This document shows, one piece after another, positions 33,887-41,829 of a stretch of 64,000 nt of DNA. Location of the stretch: NCBI GenBank assembly GCA_963665165.1, contig OY761989.1, positions 2,294,001 through 2,358,000 of the forward strand, read 5' to 3'. A model generated the notes under the pieces. The model was not told the origin of the DNA. It saw only the letters and a program-made list of their open reading frames with translations, and made no database searches. Source of the stretch: G963663315 sp963665165 (GTDB lineage: Bacteria; Pseudomonadota; Gammaproteobacteria; Arenicellales; Poriferihabitantaceae). Made by a program: the position numbers and the translations under genes. Numbering within the stretch: position 1 is the first letter of the stretch; every line of letters starts with the position of its first letter.

Positions 33887-36003
33887 ACCAGCTTGGTTAC
33901 GAAGAACTTGAAACCCTCCTGGATGAGTATCTTGACCCGGTGCTTTCATCCCGCCGAACCTCTGAAGAACCGGTACGGGGCCTGCTCCCGCTTGCCCGGC
34001 GCCATCAGGATTTCGCGCTGCACTGGACCGATGTGATCCGCAGATCCAATGCCGAAATGGCCTGGCAGTTCGTCAGTCGGGTTCCACTGGCGCTGAAATT
34101 GATGGATACCAGGGGAACACGCCAATGGCTCCTGCATGCCATGGATATCTATGACAGGGAAGGCCTGTACCCCGGAAGCGCGGCATTCGAGAAAGTGGAA
34201 TCCTTCGCCCGGGAGTTTCGACTGAGCCATGTCACCATCACCCTGGAACAGGTGCGGGGAGTGCTTGAGACCATTGTATGCGGCCTGTCCGGGCGGACGC
34301 TCAAAATCGAGTCGGGCAACAGCGCCTTTACCGATACCGGGACACTCTACCTTCCGGCGGCAATCAACCGGTTCAACCAGCGCGAAGAAAACTACCGTCT
34401 GTACAAGATCATGGCGGTCCACCTGTGGGCGCAAACCTGGTTCGGTACATTCCGGCGCCCTGCCCCGGACGCGCCCCATCCCGGCACGATACTGGGCGGG
34501 TTCCCGGACAGCGGGCGCGCCCTGAAACTGTTCAACCTGCTCGAATCCTGGCGGCTCAACGCATGCATAGAACGGGAACTTCCGGGACTCGCCAGGGAAA
34601 TGGGGCAACTGCACCCCGTAGTCGTTCCGCAGGATGCCACATGGAAAAAAATCCTGGATGGTCTGTCGCAACCCGGCGCAACCGTGTATCAAACCCTGGA
34701 AGCCGTTTCTGTACTTTATGACCTGCGGATGCCCTGGCCGGAACCGTTCATATACCAGGGCGAGTTGAACTTCGATGCCGCGGAAATGACCATCGAACAG
34801 CGCATGCAAGCGGACCGGGCCGAATTGCAATTGAGCCTGCATGAACTGCTGGAATCGATCGTCAATGAGCAAAACCCCGATTCAGACCCGCTGCAGGTCG
34901 AAGGCGCGCAGTTCGACGCGGAAATCGACGAGCAAGGCAATCCCCGGGTCACTCTGGACGGAGAACCACTCGACGCGCCGCCGGACCTCGAGAATCTGTT
35001 GACCTCCATGTTCCAGGACTTTGATGACATTCCGGATGACTGGCTGGTTCCGGCCGGGGACGGCAGCTATGACAACCGGAACCAGCCGGATAACCCGGCC
35101 GAAGACGTCTGGAAAGGCACCTGGCATAAGGAAGGGGCATTCCTGTACGACGAGTGGGATTTTCGCCGGCAGTCCTATCGCAAAAACTGGTGTGTGCTGC
35201 GTGAAGTGGAAACCCATCCGCACTACGATGATTTCGCGGAAAGAACCCTGGAGCGCTACATTCACCTGGTTACCGACATCAGAAAACACTTCGAAGCCCT
35301 GCGCGGAGAAGACCGGATTCTCAAAGCGCAGCCCACCGGGGACGATATCGACCTGGACGCGTTGGTCACCGCCCACGCGGACCATCTCACCGGTGTTGAA
35401 ATGACGGATCGGGTATACGTCCGGATGAGAAAACAGGAAAGGGACCTGGCCGTCCTGTTCATGGTCGATATCAGTGGATCGACCAAGGGCTGGATCAACG
35501 ATGCGGAACGGGAAAGCCTGATCCTGCTTTGCCAGGCGCTCGAGATTCTGGGAGACCAGTACGCTATTTACGGATTTTCCGGGATGACCCGCAATCGTTG
35601 TGAAGTCTATAAGATCAAGACCTTCGAGCAGAACTATGACCGGGACGTACGCGCCCGGATCAGCGGCTTGAGGCCCCAGGATTACACCCGGATGGGAGTC
35701 GTGATTCGCCATCTCACCCGCATTCTCAATGACGTGGAAGCGCGCACCCGGATTCTGGTCACATTATCGGATGGCAAGCCGGATGATTATGACGGCTACC
35801 GGGGCGACTATGGAATCGAGGACACCCGCCAGGCGCTGCTCGAGGCGCGCCATGGCGGCATTCATCCCTTTTGCATCACCATTGACACCGAAGCCAGCGA
35901 TTACCTGCCCCACATGTACGGCCACGCCAGTTTTACCGTAATTGACGAAGTCCGCAAACTCCCCCTCAAGGTAGCCGATATCTACCGGAAACTGACCACC
36001 TGA
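33883..36003 (+). CDS. NorD/CbbO-like von Willebrand factor A protein
   Basis: A 706-residue protein. The N-terminal 300 residues resemble NorD/CbbO (VCGLSGRTLKIESGNSAFTDTGTLYLPAAINRFNQREENYRLYKIMAVHLWAQ). An acidic middle follows (about 320-420), then a C-terminal VWA domain with a complete MIDAS series: FMVDISGSTKGW (Asp529, Ser531, Ser533), a threonine in DYTRMG and TLSDGKPDD. Family members work with MoxR-type AAA ATPases to remodel or insert metals in NO reductase or Rubisco, but no such ATPase or target is adjacent. It overlaps ychF (ATGA) and precedes the hypB promoter. Confidence 0.8.
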   Translation: MNQLGYEELETLLDEYLDPVLSSRRTSEEPVRGLLPLARRHQDFALHWTDVIRRSNAEMAWQFVSRVPLALKLMDTRGTRQWLLHAMDIYDREGLYPGSAAFEKVESFAREFRLSHVTITLEQVRGVLETIVCGLSGRTLKIESGNSAFTDTGTLYLPAAINRFNQREENYRLYKIMAVHLWAQTWFGTFRRPAPDAPHPGTILGGFPDSGRALKLFNLLESWRLNACIERELPGLAREMGQLHPVVVPQDATWKKILDGLSQPGATVYQTLEAVSVLYDLRMPWPEPFIYQGELNFDAAEMTIEQRMQADRAELQLSLHELLESIVNEQNPDSDPLQVEGAQFDAEIDEQGNPRVTLDGEPLDAPPDLENLLTSMFQDFDDIPDDWLVPAGDGSYDNRNQPDNPAEDVWKGTWHKEGAFLYDEWDFRRQSYRKNWCVLREVETHPHYDDFAERTLERYIHLVTDIRKHFEALRGEDRILKAQPTGDDIDLDALVTAHADHLTGVEMTDRVYVRMRKQERDLAVLFMVDISGSTKGWINDAERESLILLCQALEILGDQYAIYGFSGMTRNRCEVYKIKTFEQNYDRDVRARISGLRPQDYTRMGVVIRHLTRILNDVEARTRILVTLSDGKPDDYDGYRGDYGIEDTRQALLEARHGGIHPFCITIDTEASDYLPHMYGHASFTVIDEVRKLPLKVADIYRKLTT

Positions 36004-36020
36004 TTTTCCCCGGATTGGTC

Positions 36021-36048
36021 TTGACATGGAACAACCGGATGCTATACA
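36021..36048 (+). promoter_or_regulatory. Sigma-70-like promoter of the hypB-ureohydrolase operon
   Basis: A perfect TTGACA (36021-36026), a 16-base spacer and TATACA (36043-36048). It starts in the interval just after the NorD-like gene and lies about 110 bases before the hypB ATG. Its -10 box runs directly into the palindromes annotated as the operator. Confidence 0.7.
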
Positions 36049-36076
36049 GTTTAATAAACTGATTAACCAGTCAGTT
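36047..36076. promoter_or_regulatory. TetR-type operator: two overlapping palindromes
   Basis: CAGTTTAATAAACTG (36047-36061) is a perfect 7-base inverted repeat around one central base. AACTGATTAACCAGTCAGTT (36057-36076) is a 20-base imperfect palindrome with AACTGA/TCAGTT ends. Both overlap the -10 region or the expected transcription start, ideal for repression. The TetR gene at 43730 at the end of the same operon is the obvious candidate ligand-responsive repressor. Confidence 0.65.
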
Positions 36077-36080
36077 TTTT

Positions 36081-36113
36081 GCGGCGCGACTGCCCTCAGG
36101 CTGCCTGCGCCGC
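36081..36113 (+). other. GC-rich hairpin in the hypB leader
   Basis: GCGGCGC (36081-36087) pairs perfectly with GCGCCGC (36107-36113), with a smaller GCC/GGC stem inside. It follows TTTTTT rather than preceding a T run, so it is not a terminator. It could affect leader-RNA stability. I found no convincing fit to a guanidine riboswitch. Confidence 0.5.
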
Positions 36114-36155
36114 CAGACGGCAGGATGCAAACCTTATCGTTGACCGGAGTAGAGT

Positions 36156-37028
36156 ATGTGTACTGTATGCGGATGTGGTGACACTGAAAACAGGGGACGC
36201 CCCGAACGCCATCCCCGGGCGCATTCCCACGACCACTCCCACCACTCTCACGACCATTCCCATGACCACTCCCATGACCACTCCCACGGTCATGCGCATC
36301 ATTACGGACAGACAGAGTCCGGCGTAACGGTCGCCGGATTCTCCCAGGAAAGACTGGTGCAGATCGAGAAAAGCATCCTGTCCAAAAATGACGGGCATGC
36401 CGCGTCGAACCGGGAGTGGCTCGCCGCGCATGACCTGACGGCGCTGAACCTCCTTTCCAGTCCCGGCGCCGGGAAAACGACCCTGCTGGTCGAAACCATT
36501 CGCGAACTCGCGGCCATATTGCCGGTCGGAGTCATTGAGGGCGACCAGGAAACCTCGAACGACGCCGACCGTATCCTGCAATCGGGCGCCAGCGCGATCC
36601 AGATCAATACCGGGAAAGGCTGCCACCTGGATGCCCACATGATCGGGCATGCGCTGGGTGACCTGGATGTGGCGCCGGGAGGGATCGTGTTTGTAGAGAA
36701 TGTGGGCAACCTGGTCTGCCCGGCGATGTTCGATCTTGGAGAACACGCCAGGGTCGTCATTCTGTCCGTGACGGAGGGCGAAGACAAGCCGATCAAGTAT
36801 CCGGACATGTTTGCGGCTGCGGACCTGTTGCTGATCTCCAAGACCGACCTGCTGCCATATCTTGATTTCAGCGTCGCGCAGGCGGTCGAATACGCAAGGC
36901 GGGTCAATCCGGATGTGGAGACGATCGAGGTCTCGGCAAAACAGGGCGTCGGCATGGATTCCTGGATCGACTGGATCATGGATCGATGCGTCCGGACACA
37001 GCCCGGACGGCATACATCCGGACGGTAG
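36156..37028 (+). CDS. hypB: HypB-type nickel-inserting GTPase, probably serving the ureohydrolase pair
   Basis: A 290-residue HypB. The N-terminus carries MCTVCGCG, a high-affinity nickel site in E. coli HypB. Residues 23-49 then contain 15 histidines alternating with S/D/G, a nickel-storage stretch. The GTPase domain has Walker A SSPGAGKTT (101-109) and the metal-site residues in GKGCHLDAH and NVGNLVCPA. Usually HypB loads nickel into hydrogenase; here hypA and two ureohydrolase-family genes follow directly and no hydrogenase gene is seen. GhaB, which activates the cyanobacterial guanidine hydrolase, is the closest functional parallel. A GGAG site precedes the ATG. Confidence 0.92.
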   Translation: MCTVCGCGDTENRGRPERHPRAHSHDHSHHSHDHSHDHSHDHSHGHAHHYGQTESGVTVAGFSQERLVQIEKSILSKNDGHAASNREWLAAHDLTALNLLSSPGAGKTTLLVETIRELAAILPVGVIEGDQETSNDADRILQSGASAIQINTGKGCHLDAHMIGHALGDLDVAPGGIVFVENVGNLVCPAMFDLGEHARVVILSVTEGEDKPIKYPDMFAAADLLLISKTDLLPYLDFSVAQAVEYARRVNPDVETIEVSAKQGVGMDSWIDWIMDRCVRTQPGRHTSGR

Positions 37029-37034
37029 GCGGAT

Positions 37035-37460
37035 ATGCACGAACTCGCGCTGGCCAGGGAGATGATCGAGATCGTGCAACAGTATGCGAGTGAACATGGC
37101 CCGGGCCGTGTCAGGAATATTTCTATACGGCTGGGGGAATTATCCGCAATGTCGAGGGCATTGCATTTCTGTTTTGGCGCAGCCTCCAGAGGCACGTTGT
37201 GTGAAGGCGCCGTCCTGCACATCGAGGAAATTCCCCTGACTGTCTGGTGCCAGGGCTGCAATGAAAACAAGTCTCCAATCGGACGATACAGTTTTCGCTG
37301 CATGGATTGCGGGATGCCGACTCCGAAAATCGTGACTGGCAAGGAAATGGAACTTGTTTCCATTGAACTGTCCAGAACCGCAGAAGACAGGATGAAGAAA
37401 CCCGGCATGCCCGCCCGTCAGCGGAATGAATCAACCCACCTCCTGTTTCAAGGCGTTTGA
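37035..37460 (+). CDS. hypA: HypA-type nickel metallochaperone
   Basis: A 141-residue HypA. The N-terminal MHEL supplies the nickel-binding histidine at position 2. The zinc-finger cysteines are C72 and C75 (WCQGC) and C89 and C92 (RCMDC). The C-terminal 25 residues extend beyond the usual HypA length. It begins six bases after hypB and ends two bases before the catalytic ureohydrolase ATG, so the three genes are tightly coupled. It should hand nickel to the hydrolase together with HypB, as GhaA does for guanidine hydrolase. Confidence 0.92.
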   Translation: MHELALAREMIEIVQQYASEHGPGRVRNISIRLGELSAMSRALHFCFGAASRGTLCEGAVLHIEEIPLTVWCQGCNENKSPIGRYSFRCMDCGMPTPKIVTGKEMELVSIELSRTAEDRMKKPGMPARQRNESTHLLFQGV

Positions 37461-37462
37461 GG

Positions 37463-38536
37463 ATGACTGAAAACAAAGACCGCTCACAGTTTGTTCCGTT
37501 TCAGCACCGGGGGCCGCACCGGGAACCGGCTGGTACGCATACGATGTCCCCGAACAGGCATAACGGCGCATTCAAGGCAGAAGGGATCCTGACATTCATG
37601 GGCGCTCCCTATTGCCCTCCCGAGCGGGACAGGATTCGTGAAGCGGGAGCCAGGATCTGTTTTCTGGGGGCGCCGTGGGACCAGGGCACGATAGTCAGGA
37701 CCGGCACATCGAGCGGCCCGCGCGGGATACGCGAGGCTTCATCCCAGTATTTCCCCTATATGTTCGAATATGACGTCGATCTGATGACATTTTTCAATGT
37801 CGTGGATTGCGGAGACATCCCGATCGTTCCGGGCAACAATGCCCTTTCGCAGCAATATATGGAAGATTATGTGACGGAATGCCTGGAAGGCGGCGCAAAG
37901 GTGCTGCTGGTGGGGGGCGACCACTCTGTTCCCATTCCCGGAGCCAGGGCGCTGTCCCGATATTTATCCAGGCACCACCCGGAAGGGAAAATGGGATACC
38001 TCCATGTCGATTGCCACCTGGATGCCGCAGTGGACTGGGCAGGAATTGAAATTACCAATGCCTCGGGGCCAACGGAGACATTCAAACTGCCGAATGTGGA
38101 CGGCAGGAACATGGCCCACATGGGTTCCAGGAACGGACTCAATCCAAAGGACTGGATGGATTTCTGGATCGACAACGATATGCCAATCCTGCCCATGTCC
38201 CAGGTGGTCGAGGAAGGCATTGACAAATGTGGACGGTTTATTCTTGACCGGGCCTGGAACGGAACGGACGCCGTTTACCTGTCATGGGACACAGACTCCA
38301 TAGACTGCAGCACTATGCCAGGTACGAGTTGTCCGGAATGTTACGGAATCAAGGCGCGTGAAGCGATCCAGTTCGCCAGGATTGCCGGAGAATACGGTGT
38401 CGATGTGATTGAGCTGGCGGAGTTGTCCCCGATTTTCGACGTCAGCCAGATGAGCGCAAAACTCGCCTGCATGTTGCTCTACCATTATCTGGGCAGCAGG
38501 GCGGCAACCCTGCGTTCGAGAAACGAAACTCCCTGA
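37463..38536 (+). CDS. Ureohydrolase-family enzyme, predicted nickel-dependent guanidino-compound hydrolase, catalytic subunit
   Basis: A 357-residue protein of the arginase/agmatinase family with an N-terminal extension of about 60 residues. All six usual metal ligands are present: H154 (VGGDHS), D183, H185 and D187 (HVDCHLD; cysteine replaces the usual alanine at 184), D276 and D278 (SWDTDSID). The usual D-P after the last motif is replaced by D-C-S-T (281-284), and GTSCPECYG follows. Adjacent hypBA implies nickel rather than manganese. The reaction would be hydrolysis of a guanidino compound to urea plus an amine or ammonia. The substrate is unknown; guanidine, methylated guanidines or biguanide-like compounds are candidates. 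The ATG at 37463 is preferred over the TTG at 37457. Confidence 0.85.
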   Translation: MTENKDRSQFVPFQHRGPHREPAGTHTMSPNRHNGAFKAEGILTFMGAPYCPPERDRIREAGARICFLGAPWDQGTIVRTGTSSGPRGIREASSQYFPYMFEYDVDLMTFFNVVDCGDIPIVPGNNALSQQYMEDYVTECLEGGAKVLLVGGDHSVPIPGARALSRYLSRHHPEGKMGYLHVDCHLDAAVDWAGIEITNASGPTETFKLPNVDGRNMAHMGSRNGLNPKDWMDFWIDNDMPILPMSQVVEEGIDKCGRFILDRAWNGTDAVYLSWDTDSIDCSTMPGTSCPECYGIKAREAIQFARIAGEYGVDVIELAELSPIFDVSQMSAKLACMLLYHYLGSRAATLRSRNETP

Positions 38537-38594
38537 TGGCCGGGACCACCAGACTGGTAACTTATCAATAATTGAAATTGCAGCAGGAATACCG

Positions 38595-39641
38595 ATGAAC
38601 CCCGCAAAAGCATTCGCACACCTTTTTTCCCCGCTTGGCGGGGAAGAATCCGACAACTATCGTTCACCCGGCCAGATTTCATTTCTGCGCGCGCCATTCG
38701 TTCCGGTCGATAGCGAGGAATTGAAAAACCCGGAAGCGCAGTATGCGTTTGTCGGCGTACCATTCGACGAAGGAAATGTAGGGAAGCCCGGATCGGAAGA
38801 CGGCCCCAGGGAATTTCGGGTCGCGTCACTGGATTACTTCCCGTACTGGTTCGAGTTCAATGTCGATCTGCATGGCTCCACAATCGACATTGGAGATGTC
38901 TCGATGCCGCGTGTCAGTCCGGATGTGGCGCGCGGCCGGATCTACGACACGGTGCTCAAGGTGTTGCATGCGGGCAAGACCCCGATCGTTTGCGGCGGCG
39001 ATCGCTCGGTTTCCATTGCCGCTGCCAAAGCGCTGTCGGATTACCTGGGGAAAGACAAAAAAATGGGGTACATGCACCTGGGCGCGCATCTGGACATGTC
39101 CGATTCCTGGGCCGGGGAAAGCCAGGTCAGTACCTGTGCCATGGCCCGCATTACGGAGCTTGAAAACCTGGACATGGATCATGTCGCGCACATGGGCGCC
39201 AGAAATTCCTTCAACCCGAAAGACCAGATCGATCTTGCCAGAGCCAGGGGAATGCGGTTCTACCCGATGTTCGAAATTCTCGACCGGGGCGTCGATGAAG
39301 TGGCGGAAGAAGCGGTCGAACGGGTATGGGGGGGAACTGATGGCCAGTATCTGAGCTTCAACTTCAACGTGATGGATTCATCCGCAGCGCCGGGCGTGAC
39401 CGCTACAGAACCGGGTGGTCTTGAATCTAGGGAGATCATGCGGGTTGCGTCACAGATCAGCGCCCGTGGTGGAGTCAGCGTGATTGACGTAACCGAATTA
39501 TGCCCGATGTTCGATGTCAGCGGCTCTACATCGAGGATGGCGGTCTGTGTGGTTTTACGCATCATGGCCGGCATTGCGTACAAGCATGGACGCACTCTTG
39601 ATCCGTCACTGCGTCGGCCCGGTTGGAAATTCGCGGACTGA
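38595..39641 (+). CDS. Degenerate ureohydrolase paralogue (predicted non-catalytic partner subunit)
   Basis: A 348-residue ureohydrolase-fold protein clearly related to its upstream neighbour (AHMGARNSFNPKD against AHMGSRNGLNPKD, YFPYWFEFNVDL against YFPYMFEYDVDL). Four of six metal ligands are changed: GGDR (His to Arg137), GAHLD (Asp to Gly163; H165 and D167 remain) and FNFNVMD (Asp to Asn256 and Asn258). It should not assemble a binuclear centre. The frame is intact over full length and the fold-determining segments persist, so it is maintained rather than decaying. The parallel is the inactive subunit of heterohexameric metformin hydrolase. It has an AGGA ribosome-binding site and lies 58 bases after the catalytic gene. 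Confidence 0.85.
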   Translation: MNPAKAFAHLFSPLGGEESDNYRSPGQISFLRAPFVPVDSEELKNPEAQYAFVGVPFDEGNVGKPGSEDGPREFRVASLDYFPYWFEFNVDLHGSTIDIGDVSMPRVSPDVARGRIYDTVLKVLHAGKTPIVCGGDRSVSIAAAKALSDYLGKDKKMGYMHLGAHLDMSDSWAGESQVSTCAMARITELENLDMDHVAHMGARNSFNPKDQIDLARARGMRFYPMFEILDRGVDEVAEEAVERVWGGTDGQYLSFNFNVMDSSAAPGVTATEPGGLESREIMRVASQISARGGVSVIDVTELCPMFDVSGSTSRMAVCVVLRIMAGIAYKHGRTLDPSLRRPGWKFAD

Positions 39642-39700
39642 GGCAACCCCCGTATTCGATTCACACTTGATCCAAAACAGATAGAACGAGGTAAATGCAA

Positions 39701-40807
39701 ATGGCAAACACGACGAAGAACGCACACAGAAACCAATCTCCAGGATCCATTACCAGAAGAACGTTCCTCGGTTACACGGCCAGCGCCGCGGCGGCGACCC
39801 TGCTGGGGACGCGAACAGCGGCCGCGGCGGATGAACTGAATATACTGGTATGGTGCGACCATGCGGACGACAAGCTGATCAAGCCCTTTGAAGCCGCGCA
39901 TAATGTCAAGGTAAACGTAAAAACCTATGAAGGCACCGGCACGGCTTTATCCATTATCGGGCAATCTGCACCCGGAGACTGGGATGTTCTGGTCGTGGAT
40001 GCCCCCGACGTTCCGGTTGTCGCCCGCCAGGGAATCCTGGCGCCCCTTGATGACGGAAATTTTCCGTTGGACGATCTGTTCTCTCCCCTGATTTCAGCCG
40101 GCTTCAACTATGTTGACGGAGTACGCTACGCGGTACCGGAAAAATTCGGCTATTACGGTGTGGCATACAACCGGGAAAAAGTGGACCCTGCGGATATGCG
40201 CTCTGCCCAGGTCATGTGGAATGAAAAATACAAGGGCCGGGTCGCCGTGTACGATTATTATTTTCCGCTCATGCAGTTGATCGCGATCTCGATGGGAATC
40301 GAACCGGACAAGATCAGCCTGGATGATCTGCCGGCCATTCGCGAGAAACTGCTTGCGATGAAACCGAACGTCAAGATTGTCGGTGATATCGTAGGCGTGC
40401 AGAATGCGCTGGTAAGCGGTGATGTCGACCTGATATTGAACGGCGCCGAATTCTCGGTTTCCGGTTTGATGCCGACCATCCCCGCGCTGGACTGGACTAT
40501 TTTCGATGAAGGAGGCCTGATGTGGATACAGGGTATTGGCGTGTTTGAAAGCTCCTCCAACAAAGCGCTGGCGGAAGAATTCGTCCGCTACATATTAAGT
40601 CCCGACGGCCAGGGTCGTCTGGCGACTTCCGAGTGCTTCTGGGCAATGCCGTCAAACAGGAACGCGGTATTGAACGACGACCAAAGAAGGATACTGCGCT
40701 GGGATGAACAACCCGATTTTCTGGGCAAATCCGTACCCTCCACGATCAGCCAGCCTGATATTGATTCCGCAATGCTGGATATCTGGACAGAGTTCCTGCA
40801 AAGTTGA
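39701..40807 (+). CDS. ABC transporter substrate-binding protein, PotD-like, Tat-exported
   Basis: A 368-residue periplasmic binding protein of the spermidine/putrescine type. Residues 15-50 form a Tat-like signal (ITRRTFLGYTASAAAATLLGTRTAAAA), and the mature chain begins DELNILVWCDHADDKLIKPFEAAHNVKV. The segments VPEKFGYYGVAYNREKV and VSGDVDLILNGAEF are typical. It belongs to the ureohydrolase operon and probably delivers a cationic guanidino substrate. GAGG at 39688-39691 fits the ATG at 39701 (nine-base spacing) better than the ATG at 39695. Confidence 0.86.
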   Translation: MANTTKNAHRNQSPGSITRRTFLGYTASAAAATLLGTRTAAAADELNILVWCDHADDKLIKPFEAAHNVKVNVKTYEGTGTALSIIGQSAPGDWDVLVVDAPDVPVVARQGILAPLDDGNFPLDDLFSPLISAGFNYVDGVRYAVPEKFGYYGVAYNREKVDPADMRSAQVMWNEKYKGRVAVYDYYFPLMQLIAISMGIEPDKISLDDLPAIREKLLAMKPNVKIVGDIVGVQNALVSGDVDLILNGAEFSVSGLMPTIPALDWTIFDEGGLMWIQGIGVFESSSNKALAEEFVRYILSPDGQGRLATSECFWAMPSNRNAVLNDDQRRILRWDEQPDFLGKSVPSTISQPDIDSAMLDIWTEFLQS

Positions 40808-40845
40808 CCACTGGACACTGAATCCGATTCACTAACGGATTTGCG

Positions 40846-40911
40846 AACCGGCCAATCCTGCCCGGTTGTGGATTGTCCTGCCAGGCAATCCAGTCCGGGG
40901 CACGGCCGGTT
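40846..40911 (+). other. Long intergenic stem-loop between binding-protein and permease genes
   Basis: Nested complementary arms: AACCGGCC (40846-40853) with GGCCGGTT (40904-40911), CCCGG (40861-40865) with CCGGG (40895-40899), and GGATTG (40870-40875) with CAATCC (40886-40891). No T tract follows. It resembles the hairpins that protect the binding-protein part of an ABC operon transcript, or an attenuator. The surrounding 128-base interval has no gene. Confidence 0.65.
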
Positions 40912-40956
40912 TGACTGCCGATTCTACCGTTTGACGTGAACGGACGTAAACAGGCG

Positions 40957-41817
40957 ATGACAGCCAGCGTTATGAGAGCAAAGCGGGAATGGACAAAATG
41001 GGCTGTTCAGCCCGCGGTTGTCTTTACGCTCGTCTTTTTCTGCCTGCCGCTTTTGATCATGGTGGCTGTGAGTTTCTGGCAGAGAGTTTACGGAAAGTTG
41101 CAGGCGACCTGGTCAACCGCCAATTACGCCCAGTTTTTCGGGACGGATTACCTGCTTGATTCGCTGCAGAACTCACTGGAGGTCACGCTGATTACCACGG
41201 TCGCAAGTGTGTTGCTGGCTTATCCCCTTGCCTGTATCCTGGCATACCGGATTCCACCGAAATGGCAAAAGATACTGCTGATCCTGGTCGTGCTGCCCTT
41301 CTGGACGGCTTATGTCGTTCGCTCATACAGTTGGCTGCTCGTGATCTCGGAAAAAGGCATCATCAATGTGGTATTGCTGTCACTCGGAATCATAGAGGAG
41401 CCGCTGGAGCTTGCATATCGACGCGGCGCAACGATTCTCGGTTTTGTCCATTTCTTCACCATGCTGATGACCCTGACCATTTACGCGAATCTGGTTCAAA
41501 TCAAATCATCGTATCGAAAGGCGGCTGCAGACCTCGGCGCAAACCGGTTCCAGGTCTTCATACATGTCACCCTGCCACTCAGTATTCCGGGCGTTGCCGT
41601 AGGCGCATTCATTACATTCGTGATCGCAATCGGGGACTACATCACTCCGCAGATCCTGGGAGGCGGTACCGATCTGCTGGTGCCGCAGGCCATCATGCTA
41701 CAGGTATCCCGGGCAGCCAACTTTCCGATGGCGGCCGTGATGAGCCTGACCCTGACGGTGGTGGTGATCGTTGTTTATCTGATGGTCCACAAACACCTGA
41801 AAATGGACCGGATATAG
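40957..41817 (+). CDS. ABC transporter permease (PotB type)
   Basis: About 286 residues with six membrane segments and the cytoplasmic EAA loop (KAAADLGANRFQVFIHVTLPLSIPG). It corresponds to PotB of polyamine-type importers. The ATG at 40957 has CAGG close upstream; a GTG at 40936 would add seven residues. It is followed by the PotC-type gene after a strong AGGAGA site. With that partner it forms the channel of the guanidino-operon importer. Confidence 0.87.
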   Translation: MTASVMRAKREWTKWAVQPAVVFTLVFFCLPLLIMVAVSFWQRVYGKLQATWSTANYAQFFGTDYLLDSLQNSLEVTLITTVASVLLAYPLACILAYRIPPKWQKILLILVVLPFWTAYVVRSYSWLLVISEKGIINVVLLSLGIIEEPLELAYRRGATILGFVHFFTMLMTLTIYANLVQIKSSYRKAAADLGANRFQVFIHVTLPLSIPGVAVGAFITFVIAIGDYITPQILGGGTDLLVPQAIMLQVSRAANFPMAAVMSLTLTVVVIVVYLMVHKHLKMDRI

Positions 41818-41829
41818 GAGAGATCAAGG

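Noticed and set aside
34882..35712. Long antisense open frames inside the NorD-like gene (and similar ones inside 14310-15323, 46185-46832 and 56376-57158)
   Set aside because: They mirror strongly supported genes on the other strand, lack conserved motifs, and are expected in GC-rich coding DNA.
36049..36155. A guanidine riboswitch in the leader of the hypB operon
   Set aside because: An ACGG occurs in the GCC-AGAC-GGC region and the leader has GC-rich stems, but I could not find the paired hairpins with ACGR loops of the guanidine-II class nor the guanidine-I or -III core. The TetR-like palindromes explain regulation better. A covariance-model search would decide.
36156..37460. hypBA as part of a hydrogenase maturation cluster
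   Set aside because: No hydrogenase subunits or hypCDEF are in the window and the genes are coupled to ureohydrolase-family genes.
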